A DNA stretch of 64,000 nucleotides, taken from NCBI RefSeq assembly GCF_026163685.1, contig NZ_JAOXSR010000005.1:222351-286350 (forward strand). The letters are read 5' to 3'. The DNA is from Oerskovia flava. Its GTDB lineage: Bacteria; Actinomycetota; Actinomycetes; Actinomycetales; Cellulomonadaceae. The notes below the pieces were generated by a model. That model made no database searches, was not told where the DNA came from, and saw only the letters and a program-made list of their open reading frames with translations. Shown here one piece after another: positions 18,318-25,505 of the stretch (position 1 is its first letter; each line of letters opens with the position of its first letter). Position numbers and translations under genes: made by a program.

Positions 18318-18692
18318 CTAGCGCGTCGGCACGATCTCCTTGCCCAGGGGGAGCAGCGAGATCGGGATCATCTTGAGGTTCGCGATGCCGAGCGGGATGC
18401 CGATGATCGAGACGAACAGCGGGATCGCCGTGATCACGTGCCCGATCGCCAGCCAGATGCCCGCCACGATCACCCAGATGACGTTCCCGATCGTGGAGAA
18501 CGCCCCGGCGCGCGGCTTGTCGACGACGGTGCGGCCGAACGGCCACAGCGCGTACCCCGCGATGCGGAACGACGCGATCCCGAACGGGATGGTGACGATC
18601 AGCACGCAGCAGATGATCCCCGCCACGACGTAGCCGAGCGCGAGCCAGATCCCGGCGAAGACCAACCAGATGACGTTGAGGATCGTGTTCAT
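18318..18692 (-). CDS. YccF domain-containing membrane protein
   Basis: 124-residue protein with two YccF repeats, each starting ILNVIWLVFAGIWLALGYVVAGI or IGNVIWVIVAGIWLAIGHVITAI, giving four hydrophobic segments. YccF proteins are inner-membrane proteins of unknown function. The ATG at 18692 is preceded by a GACAAT box six bases upstream. Divergent from yggS. Confidence 0.92.
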   Translation of the reverse strand: MNTILNVIWLVFAGIWLALGYVVAGIICCVLIVTIPFGIASFRIAGYALWPFGRTVVDKPRAGAFSTIGNVIWVIVAGIWLAIGHVITAIPLFVSIIGIPLGIANLKMIPISLLPLGKEIVPTR

Positions 18693-18698
18693 GGACCC

Positions 18699-18704
18699 AT
18701 TGTC
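18699..18704 (-). promoter_or_regulatory. leaderless -10 box of the YccF gene
   Basis: GACAAT on the minus strand, six bases before the ATG. Confidence 0.55.
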
Positions 18705-18742
18705 CCGTGTCCCGTGACGGTCCCGTCGCGCGACCGGCCACC

Positions 18743-18748
18743 TAGACT
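18743..18748 (+). promoter_or_regulatory. leaderless -10 box of the YggS-family gene
   Basis: TAGACT, six bases before the GTG. Confidence 0.6.
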
Positions 18749-18754
18749 TGCGCC

Positions 18755-19480
18755 GTGCCCTCCCCCGACCAGTCCAGCGAGATCGCGGAGCGCTACGCGG
18801 CCGTGCGTGACCGAGTTCACACGGGCGCCCGGGCGGCCGGGCGTGACCCCGCCGAGATCCGGGTCCTCGTGGCCACCAAGACGCAGGACGCCGCGGCCGT
18901 GCGGGCCGTGGTCGCCGCCGGTGCGACGCTGATCGGCGAGAACCGCGTCCAGGAGCTCATCGCGAAGGCCCCGGACCTCGAGGACCTCGTCCCCTCCGGG
19001 GTCGAGGTGCACATGATCGGTCATCTGCAGCGCAACAAGGTGAACCAGGTTCTCGCCACGGCAGGCACCGTCGAGACGGTCGACTCCCTCGCGCTCGCCC
19101 GCGCCCTGTCGGACCGCTGTGCGCGCGCCGGTCGTGTCCTGGACGTGATGGTGCAGGTCAACGTGTCGGGCGAGCCGTCGAAGTCCGGCGTCCTGCCCGA
19201 CGACGCGGCTCACCTCGCGTGCGACGTGGCGGCCCTCGACGGCGTGCGCCTCGTGGGGTTCATGACGATCGGCGCCAACTCCCGCGACACCGCGCTGGTC
19301 CGTGCGGGCTTCGCCCGGTTGCGCCGTGTCCGCGACGACGTGCTCGCCTCCGGTGCCCCCGGGACGGGCTCCGCGACGGAGCTGTCGATGGGGATGAGCG
19401 GCGACCTGGAGCTGGCCGTGGCCGAGGGCGCGACCATCGTCCGTGTCGGCACCGCCGTGTTCGGCGCGCGGCCGACTTGA
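18755..19480 (+). CDS. YggS family pyridoxal phosphate homeostasis protein
   Basis: 241-residue PLP-binding protein (PLPBP/PROSC/YggS family), a single alanine-racemase-like barrel without known catalytic activity that buffers vitamin B6 and affects amino-acid pools. The PLP Lys is in RVLVATKTQ (Lys 42). Family motifs GENRVQEL, HMIGHLQRNKVN, VNVSGEPSKSG, VGFMTIG and the C-terminal LSMGMSGDLELAVAEGATIVRVGTAVFG are all intact. The start is the GTG at 18755. Confidence 0.94.
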   Translation: MPSPDQSSEIAERYAAVRDRVHTGARAAGRDPAEIRVLVATKTQDAAAVRAVVAAGATLIGENRVQELIAKAPDLEDLVPSGVEVHMIGHLQRNKVNQVLATAGTVETVDSLALARALSDRCARAGRVLDVMVQVNVSGEPSKSGVLPDDAAHLACDVAALDGVRLVGFMTIGANSRDTALVRAGFARLRRVRDDVLASGAPGTGSATELSMGMSGDLELAVAEGATIVRVGTAVFGARPT

Positions 19481-19711
19481 CCTGCTGTTGACCTGATGAC
19501 GCCCTCGGTCGACTTCGCATCTATGGAGGACCTCGGTACAGTAGAACGTCCCGTGCCGGACGTCCCCAGATCTTCACGGGCGCACTCGCCCCCGTCGGCG
19601 TGCGCCCACGGGTGACCCGAGCCGGACCGCGGTCCATCCACCATGAGCTGCGGGCAGTCACGTCCTGAACCCCTGGGACGTCGCTGCGAACCCGTCGACG
19701 ACAGGACATCG

Positions 19712-20278
19712 ATGACGAGCACGACCACCCTGCTGGCAGACCCGGCGCTGGAGCACCTCGAGCGCCACTCGACCCCGCGGACGCTGCTGCGTCCGGCGAC
19801 GGAGGACGACCTCCCCCGCCTCGTCGAGCTGAACGACGCAGCCGTCCCGGCCGTCCCCGTGACACCGGTCGACGAGATGCGCGCGCTGGTGGACGTGGCG
19901 TCCCTCGCCGTCGTCGCGGCCGACACGGCCGACCCCGACGAGCCCCTGGGCTTCCTGCTCGCCCTCGACCCCGGTGCGGGGTACTCGAGCGAGAACTACG
20001 ACTGGTTCGAGGAGCGTGGCCTCGACCACCTCTACGTCGACCGCATCGTCATCGGCGAGGGTGCGCGCGACCGGGGTGTGGGGCGCCAGCTCTACCGCAC
20101 CGTGTTCGACGCCGCCCGCACGGCACAGCGCGACGTCGTCACGTGCGAGGTCAACCTCGACCCGCCGAACCACGGGTCGCTGCGTTTCCACGACCGGCTC
20201 GGGTTCGCCCAGCACGGCCAGCAGCTCACCAAGAGCGGGACCGTGCTCGTCGCCAAGCTCGCCGCCAGCGTGGCCTGA
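19712..20278 (+). CDS. GNAT family N-acetyltransferase
   Basis: 188-residue GCN5-related acetyltransferase. The core runs from LLRPATEDDLPRLVELN to the end; acetyl-CoA binding motif A is LYVDRIVIGEGARDRGVGRQLY with the R/Q-x-x-G-x-G/A pattern, and motif B is in NHGSLRFHDRLGF. The substrate is unknown. It is preceded by a 231-base gene-free stretch (19481-19711) with a TACAGT that could be a -10 box near 19537, but nothing firm; a long 5' UTR is possible. Its last 27 bases including the stop codon are duplicated in tandem. Confidence 0.88.
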   Translation: MTSTTTLLADPALEHLERHSTPRTLLRPATEDDLPRLVELNDAAVPAVPVTPVDEMRALVDVASLAVVAADTADPDEPLGFLLALDPGAGYSSENYDWFEERGLDHLYVDRIVIGEGARDRGVGRQLYRTVFDAARTAQRDVVTCEVNLDPPNHGSLRFHDRLGFAQHGQQLTKSGTVLVAKLAASVA

Positions 20279-20305
20279 GCCAAGCTCGCCGCCAGCGTGG
20301 CCTGA
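20252..20305 (+). repeat. 27-bp tandem duplication spanning a stop codon
   Basis: The last nine codons of the GNAT gene, stop included, are repeated exactly and head to tail (20252-20278 and 20279-20305). The duplication does not change the protein and looks like a recent replication slip. Confidence 0.9.
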
Positions 20306-20332
20306 CCCTCTCCTGGTCCCGCCGGCCGCCTC

Positions 20333-21289
20333 TCAGGCCCGGCCGAGCACCCCGAGCGCCGACCGCACACCCGGCACGCCGTTGCCCTGCAGGGCACGGC
20401 GTGCCGTCCGCGCGTCGACCGACGCGAGACCCATGACGAGCGCGACGTGCACCTCGCCGTCGGCGTCGTGCAGCACCGCCTCGCAGGCCGCGCTGTCCAG
20501 GCCCGTGGCCTGGACCAGCATCCGCACGATCCGCGCACGCAGCTTCTGGTTGGTGGCGCGCACGTCGATCATGAGGTTCGAGTAGGTCTTCCCGAGCCGG
20601 ATCATCGTCGCGGTCGAGAAGGTGTTGAGCACGAGCTTCTGCGCCGTCGCCGCCTTCATGCGCGTCGATCCGGTGACGACCTCCGGCCCTGTGTCGAGCA
20701 GGATCGCGACGTCGACGCGGTCGGCGAGCGGCGCCGTCGGGTTCGCGCTCACCAGGACGGTCCGCGCCCCGCGTTCCCGCGCCAGGTCGAGCGCACCGCG
20801 CACGTACGGCGTGCGCCCGCTGGCGGCGAGCCCCACGACGACGTCGTGTGCGGTGACATCCGCGACGTCGGACCGGCCCAGCTCGACGTCGTCCTCGGCG
20901 CCCTCGACCGCGAGCATCATCGCGCCGACCCCGCCCGCGAGGTGCGCGACGAACCACTCGTCGCCGACCCCGTAGGTGGGCAGGAGCTCGACGGCGTCGA
21001 GCACACCGAGGCGCCCGGAGGTGCCCGAGCCGACGTAGTGCACCCGGCCGCCGCTGCTCAGCGACGCCACGGCGAGGTCGACGGCCTGCGTGATGCGGTC
21101 GCGCTCACGACGGACGGCGTCGGCGACGGTCGCGTCCTCGTCGGTGATGAGGCGCACGACGTCGGCGGTCGGCAGCAGGTCGACGTCGGTCGTACGGGGG
21201 TTGCGCTCCTCGGTGGGCGACGTGAACCGCAGCACGTCCTGCCAGTCGTCCCCCGGTGCGTGCGTCGCAGGGGTGCGGGTGTGCGTCAT
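20333..21289 (-). CDS. murQ: N-acetylmuramic acid 6-phosphate etherase
   Basis: 318-residue SIS-domain lyase that splits the lactyl ether of MurNAc-6-phosphate to GlcNAc-6-phosphate and D-lactate. The family motifs are present: TEERNPRTTDVDLLPTADVVRLI at the N terminus, VHYVGSGTSGRLGVLDAVELLPTYG, VVGLAASGRTPYV, and TGSTRMKAATAQKLVLNTFSTATMIRLGK. Its start overlaps the anmK stop (ATGA). It is the last gene of the nagZ-anmK-murQ operon for cell-wall recycling. Confidence 0.96.
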   Translation of the reverse strand: MTHTRTPATHAPGDDWQDVLRFTSPTEERNPRTTDVDLLPTADVVRLITDEDATVADAVRRERDRITQAVDLAVASLSSGGRVHYVGSGTSGRLGVLDAVELLPTYGVGDEWFVAHLAGGVGAMMLAVEGAEDDVELGRSDVADVTAHDVVVGLAASGRTPYVRGALDLARERGARTVLVSANPTAPLADRVDVAILLDTGPEVVTGSTRMKAATAQKLVLNTFSTATMIRLGKTYSNLMIDVRATNQKLRARIVRMLVQATGLDSAACEAVLHDADGEVHVALVMGLASVDARTARRALQGNGVPGVRSALGVLGRA

Positions 21290-22566
21290 CGGCGAGGTCC
21301 CTTCTGGGCCGGCTGCGGCTGGAGCGCGCCGGGATCGTTGGTGAGCACCAGTCGGCGCACGGGGGTCGACAGCGCGGGCCACGGCACCGGCGTCGGGGGT
21401 GTGAGGGAGCCGAGCACCACGGGGCGCCGGGCACCGGTGGCGCGACGGCGCTGCTCCCCCGGCGCGGTGCCGGGGACACCGTGCGCCGAGAGGTACCCGA
21501 GGAGCGCGAAGAGGTAGGCCTCCTTGCCGTCGACGGGCAGCCCGAGCCGGTCGGCGGTCAGCAGCTCGCACGACGGGTCGACCAGCTCGCGCAGGTGGAC
21601 CCGCAGCCGGTCGAGCAGCACGGGGTTGTACGCACCGCCGCCCGAGACGACGACGCGGCGCACGGGGCGCCCCGCGAGCGCGCGGGCGACCGTCACCGCG
21701 GTGAGCTCGGTGAGGGTGGCCACGAGGTCGGGGCCGGTGAGCCCGGGGCGCACGGAGGCGAGGAGGGACGCCACGTACTGGGCGTCGAAGAGCTCGCGTC
21801 CGGTCGACTTGGGCGCGGGCGCCGCGTAGTAGGGGTCCGCCAGGAGCGCGTCGAGCGCGACGGCGTCCACGGTGCCGCGGGCGGCGAGCGCGCCGTCGCG
21901 GTCGTAGTGCTCGCGCCCGTCCGTGAGCCGGGTCACGGCGAGGTCGATGAGGCAGTTCCCGGGGCCGGTGTCCCACCCCATGACGGGGTCGTCGGTGTGC
22001 CCCACGAGCGTGACGTTGGCGATCCCCCCGATGTTGAGCGCGGCGCTGTGCGGCGCGAGGCTCCGCGACCCCGTCCCGCCGGTCCGCTCCGTGCCGAGCC
22101 ACAGCGCGTCGAGGATGGACACGAGCGGCGCACCCTGCCCGCCCGCGGCGATGTCGGCGACCCGGAAGTCGTTGATGACGGGCCGCTTGACCCGCTCGGC
22201 GATCCACGCGGCGTTCCCGAGCTGCAGTGTCCCGCGCGCCCGCGCGCCCACGACCCAGTGGTAGAGGGTCTGGCCGTGCGACGCGACGAGGTCGACGTCG
22301 CCGCCCGCGACGTCGTCGATCGCCCGCCGTGCCGCCTTGCCGAGCTCCTGCCCGATGAGCGTGTCGAGCTGCGCGACCTCACCCATGCCGAGGGTCGCGG
22401 GCGGCAGAGCCTTGAGGATGCGCTCGCGCAGCGCGGCCGGCCAGGGATACTCGGTGTGACCACGCGGCCGCATGCGCAGCACACCGTCGTCGCCCGTCTG
22501 GAACTCGGCCGCGGCCACGTCGATCGCGTCGACCGACGTTCCGGACGACAGCCCGAGGACGATCAT
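21286..22566 (-). CDS. anmK: anhydro-N-acetylmuramic acid kinase
   Basis: 426-residue sugar kinase of the ASKHA fold that opens and phosphorylates 1,6-anhydroMurNAc to MurNAc-6-phosphate. Motifs: VLGLSSGTSVDAIDVA (phosphate-1), VASHGQTLYHW, LQLGNAAWIAERVKRPVINDFRVADIAAGGQGAPLV, NIGGIANVTLV, MGWDTGPGNCLID and VVVSGGGAYNPVLLDRL. The C-terminal 50 residues exceed the typical length and are poorly conserved. It is coupled by ATGA overlaps to nagZ upstream and murQ downstream. Confidence 0.96.
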   Translation of the reverse strand: MIVLGLSSGTSVDAIDVAAAEFQTGDDGVLRMRPRGHTEYPWPAALRERILKALPPATLGMGEVAQLDTLIGQELGKAARRAIDDVAGGDVDLVASHGQTLYHWVVGARARGTLQLGNAAWIAERVKRPVINDFRVADIAAGGQGAPLVSILDALWLGTERTGGTGSRSLAPHSAALNIGGIANVTLVGHTDDPVMGWDTGPGNCLIDLAVTRLTDGREHYDRDGALAARGTVDAVALDALLADPYYAAPAPKSTGRELFDAQYVASLLASVRPGLTGPDLVATLTELTAVTVARALAGRPVRRVVVSGGGAYNPVLLDRLRVHLRELVDPSCELLTADRLGLPVDGKEAYLFALLGYLSAHGVPGTAPGEQRRRATGARRPVVLGSLTPPTPVPWPALSTPVRRLVLTNDPGALQPQPAQKGPRR

Positions 22567-24143
22567 GCGCCCGCCTCCGTGCCCGCGCCACGGCGCAGCA
22601 GATCGACCGCGGCGCGGGCGTTCGCACGCCCCGTGCCGCAGGCGACGACGACGCTCGGCCCGTCGTCGGCCACGGGGAACCACTGGTCGACCGCACCCGG
22701 GAACCCGGTGTGCAGGACGACGAGGTCGGGACGTGCCACGAGCAGCGCGTCGAGCCGGTGACGCTCGGCCGAGCCGGCCAGCGGCTCGCGGGTCAGGACG
22801 ACGAGCGGACGGTGCGATCCCGACACGGCCTCGAGGGTCGCGGCCCACTGCGCGTCGTCGGCCGGGCGGTGGTGCTCCGCCCCGGCGAACACCTCGTCGA
22901 CCGCGCGCTGCACGTGCTGGGCGGTGCGGCCGGCCGCGTGGTCGAACCGCAGGCGCAGGTCGACGACCTCGGGAGCGGACGTGAGCGGCATCGGCACGGG
23001 TCCGTGCCGACGCACCGCACGGACCGCCGCGCGCGCGCCGACGCGCTCGAGGTCGGCGAGGGCGTCGAGCGCGGCGTCCGCGGAGCAGCGGGTCCCCGCC
23101 TCCTCGCGGAACGCCCGGATCGTCGCGACGGCGCGTGCCGTCCGGTCGGCGGAGGCCCGCAACCGGTCGAGACCGACGCGGCCCTCCTCGACGGCCGCGA
23201 CCAGAGCGCTCTGCGCCTGCCGGAAGAGCGCCTCGTCGTCGCGACCGACGGTCGTCCCGAGGCACAGCAGGTCGGCGCCGGCCTCCACCGCGCGCACGGC
23301 GATCTCCCCGATGCCGTGACCGCCGTCCGGGGCGTCCTCGCCGTACGTCTGGACGGCTCCCATGTCGAGCGCGTCGGTGATGACCGGGCCCTCGAAGCCC
23401 AGCTCCCGCGCGAGCGCGGTCACGGCCGGCTCGAGCGAGGAGGGGGCGGGCCCGAGCGCCGGGACGAGCAGGTGCGCCGTCATGACGGCGTCGAGGCGCT
23501 CGCCTGAGGCGTCCGGGGCGCCGAACGCGTGCACGAACGGCGGCAGGTCACGGCGTCGCAGCTCGTCCAGGGAGGCGTCGACGACGGGGAGGTCGAGGTG
23601 CGAGTCGACGTCGGTCGCCCCGTGCCCGGGGAAGTGCTTGCCGCAGGCGCCGGCTCCCCCACGGTGCATCCCGCGCACGAGGGCCGCACCGTGCCGGGTG
23701 ACCACCTCGGGGTCCGCGCCGAACGACCGCACCCCGATGACGGGGTTGTCCGGGTCGGAGTTGACGTCGAGGGCGGGAGCCAGGTCCAGGTCGATACCGG
23801 TCGCGGCGAGGAGTCGCCCCAGCGCGGTCCCCACCTCCTCGGTGAGCTCGGGGTCGTCGACGACCCCGAGCGCCGCGTTGCCGGGGATGCTCGAGCCGGT
23901 GACCGCCTCGAGCCGGGAGACGTCGCCGCCCTCCTCGTCGATCGCGACCAGGAGGTCGGCGGACACCTCGTGCAGGCGAGCCGAGAGCCGGGCGGTCGTC
24001 GCTACGTCGGGCGTGTTGTGGCCGAAGTACACGACGCCCGCCAGCCCGTCGCGGCAGGCCTCCACGAGCCAGGCCGGGAGCTCGGTGGTGCCCGTGAACC
24101 CGGGCAGCAGCACGCCGTTGACGGCGCGCACGACGGCGGTCAT
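22563..24143 (-). CDS. nagZ: beta-N-acetylhexosaminidase, glycoside hydrolase family 3
   Basis: 526-residue GH3 enzyme. The TIM-barrel domain contains LVAIDEEGGDVSRL, GKHFPGHGATDVDSHLDLP (the catalytic Asp/His loop of NagZ) and GPVITDALDMGAV (the nucleophile Asp). A second alpha/beta domain of about 180 residues follows, absent from the short proteobacterial NagZ but normal in Gram-positive members. It frees GlcNAc from muropeptides, feeding anmK and murQ. No signal peptide is visible, so it probably acts in the cytoplasm. It lacks a clear ribosome binding site of its own; its ATG overlaps the stop of the upstream 16-codon ORF (ATGA). Confidence 0.93.
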   Translation of the reverse strand: MTAVVRAVNGVLLPGFTGTTELPAWLVEACRDGLAGVVYFGHNTPDVATTARLSARLHEVSADLLVAIDEEGGDVSRLEAVTGSSIPGNAALGVVDDPELTEEVGTALGRLLAATGIDLDLAPALDVNSDPDNPVIGVRSFGADPEVVTRHGAALVRGMHRGGAGACGKHFPGHGATDVDSHLDLPVVDASLDELRRRDLPPFVHAFGAPDASGERLDAVMTAHLLVPALGPAPSSLEPAVTALARELGFEGPVITDALDMGAVQTYGEDAPDGGHGIGEIAVRAVEAGADLLCLGTTVGRDDEALFRQAQSALVAAVEEGRVGLDRLRASADRTARAVATIRAFREEAGTRCSADAALDALADLERVGARAAVRAVRRHGPVPMPLTSAPEVVDLRLRFDHAAGRTAQHVQRAVDEVFAGAEHHRPADDAQWAATLEAVSGSHRPLVVLTREPLAGSAERHRLDALLVARPDLVVLHTGFPGAVDQWFPVADDGPSVVVACGTGRANARAAVDLLRRGAGTEAGA

Positions 24144-24190
24144 CGGCGCACCGCGCAGGTGCGGGTCGTCGCTGTGCTCGGTCGGTGCAT
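24140..24190 (-). CDS. 16-codon upstream ORF coupled to nagZ
   Basis: An ATG at 24190 with a strong ribosome binding site (AGGAG, five bases before) opens a short frame encoding MHRPSTATTRTCAVRR. Its TGA overlaps the nagZ ATG in an ATGA junction, while nagZ itself lacks a good site. Ribosomes are therefore probably delivered to nagZ through this ORF. It may be a leader that tunes the operon, or the remnant of a longer lost gene. No homologue is recognised. Confidence 0.55.
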   Translation of the reverse strand: MHRPSTATTRTCAVRR

Positions 24191-24265
24191 GGGATCTCCT
24201 CGGTCCTCTCCCGCGCTGCGGGACCGCCCTGTCGTGCGCAGGCGTCGCCCGGCGGGAGCGCCCGC

Positions 24266-24312
24266 CTGAAAGTAACTTACCTCAGAGTGTACTGACATGA
24301 CGATAAGTTCCA
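24266..24312 (-). promoter_or_regulatory. AT-richer promoter/operator region of nagZ-anmK-murQ
   Basis: In an otherwise GC-rich region this stretch is AT-richer and carries GAAAGTAACTT, an interrupted inverted repeat (AAGT-A-ACTT) of the kind used by RpiR/MurR or GntR regulators of amino-sugar genes. No regulator gene is adjacent, so the assignment is tentative. The rest of the 247-base gap to the lipoate ligase gene shows nothing clear. Confidence 0.35.
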
Positions 24313-24390
24313 GGCGCAGGTGCCACTGCTTGCCGGTGAGCGATGCCACACCGGGAGGAGGTCGGTCGGGAGGCGGTCGGCGAGCGCCGA

Positions 24391-25440
24391 CTACGGGACG
24401 CGGGCGGTCCACTCCGGCGTCGAGAACTTGGCACGGGCGAGCTCCTCGGCGAGCGTCCGCTCCTCGGGGGTGACCTTGCCCTCGATCGTGTCGTACCGTC
24501 CGCGGAAGTGCTCCTTGAACGCCTCGATGACGGCCTCGCGCGTCATGCCGGTCTGCGAGCGCAGCGGGTCGACCCGCTTGTTCGCGCTCTTCGTGCCCTT
24601 GTCGGACAGCTTCTCGCGACCGATCCGCAGCACGTCGGTCATCTTGTCGGCGTCGATGTCGTACGCCATCGTCACGTGGTGAAGCACCCCACCGCCGCGC
24701 AGGCGCTTCTGCGCGGCGCCCGCGATCTTGCCGGCGGGCGAGGCGATGTCGTTGAGCGGCTTGTACGTCGCCTCGATGCCGACGTCGGCCAGCGCCCCCA
24801 GCACCCAGTCGTCGAGGAACGCGTACGAACGCTCGAAGCTCAACCCCTCGACGAGCGAGGCAGGCACGTACAGCGAGTAGGTGATCGTGTTGCCCGGCTC
24901 GACGAACATCGCGCCTCCGCCCGAGATGCGCCGCACCACGGTGATGCCGTGCCGCTCGGCGGCCTCGACGTCGACCTCGTTGCGCAGCGACTGGAACGAG
25001 CCGATGATCACCGCCGGGCCGCCCCACTCCCAGATGCGCAGGGTCGGGCCGCGCCGTCCGGCGTCGAGCTCCTCCGTGAGCACCTGGTCCAGGGCGAGGT
25101 GCATCGCCGGGCTCTCGGCACCCTCGTGGAGGATCTCGAACGTGTGGTCACCCCAGCCGCTCGCGTGACCCAGCGCGCGCCGCACGGCGATCGCCACCGC
25201 CTCCGGCGTGAAACCCACGAGCGTGACGCCGTCGCCGAGCGCGGCCTCGACCGTGTGGGTGAGCTGGGCGACCGTCGACGACTCCCCCATGCCCGTCAGA
25301 GCACGGTCGATGTCCTCCAGCGCCTCGTCGGGCTCGAGGAAGAAGTCACCGCTCACCGCGACACGGGCGAGCCGACCTTCCTCGACCGCGAGGTCGACCG
25401 CGACGAGCTTGCCACCAGGAACCTTGTACTCTCCGCGCAC
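24391..25440 (-). CDS. lipoate--protein ligase family protein with N-terminal accessory domain
   Basis: 349-residue protein. Residues about 1-85 (GEYKVPGGKLVAVDLAVEEG...VSGDFFLEPDEALEDIDRAL) resemble the small accessory domain that is C-terminal in E. coli LplA or separate as LplB in Thermoplasma. The catalytic ligase domain follows at about 105-300, with GGPAVIIGSFQSLRNEVDVEAAERHGITVVRRISGGGAMFVEPGNTITYSL (RRxSGGGAV-type motif) and the Lys in SPAGKIAGAAQKR. It should transfer lipoate or a related acyl group to carrier domains. The order of the two domains is the reverse of E. coli LplA. The GTG start lies in a palindrome that also holds the -10 box. Confidence 0.85.
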   Translation of the reverse strand: MRGEYKVPGGKLVAVDLAVEEGRLARVAVSGDFFLEPDEALEDIDRALTGMGESSTVAQLTHTVEAALGDGVTLVGFTPEAVAIAVRRALGHASGWGDHTFEILHEGAESPAMHLALDQVLTEELDAGRRGPTLRIWEWGGPAVIIGSFQSLRNEVDVEAAERHGITVVRRISGGGAMFVEPGNTITYSLYVPASLVEGLSFERSYAFLDDWVLGALADVGIEATYKPLNDIASPAGKIAGAAQKRLRGGGVLHHVTMAYDIDADKMTDVLRIGREKLSDKGTKSANKRVDPLRSQTGMTREAVIEAFKEHFRGRYDTIEGKVTPEERTLAEELARAKFSTPEWTARVP

Positions 25441-25468
25441 GCCCCCAGCGTAAGCGCTGGGGGCGTGC
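25437..25468. promoter_or_regulatory. palindrome containing the -10 box and start codon of the lipoate ligase gene
   Basis: Perfect 14-bp inverted repeat (25437-25450 and 25455-25468) with a four-base centre. On the minus strand it contains TACGCT (25447-25452), six bases before the GTG start, which itself is part of the left arm. It also lies just past the cimA stop. It can be the cimA terminator, an operator for the ligase gene, or both. Confidence 0.6.
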
Positions 25469-25505
25469 TCCGGGACTGTGCCAGGTCCGTCGGGGGCGGC
25501 GCGGG

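Noticed and set aside
19481..19711. Possible structured RNA or small gene before the GNAT gene
   Set aside because: Only weak -10-like words and short stems are visible; nothing consistent enough to name.
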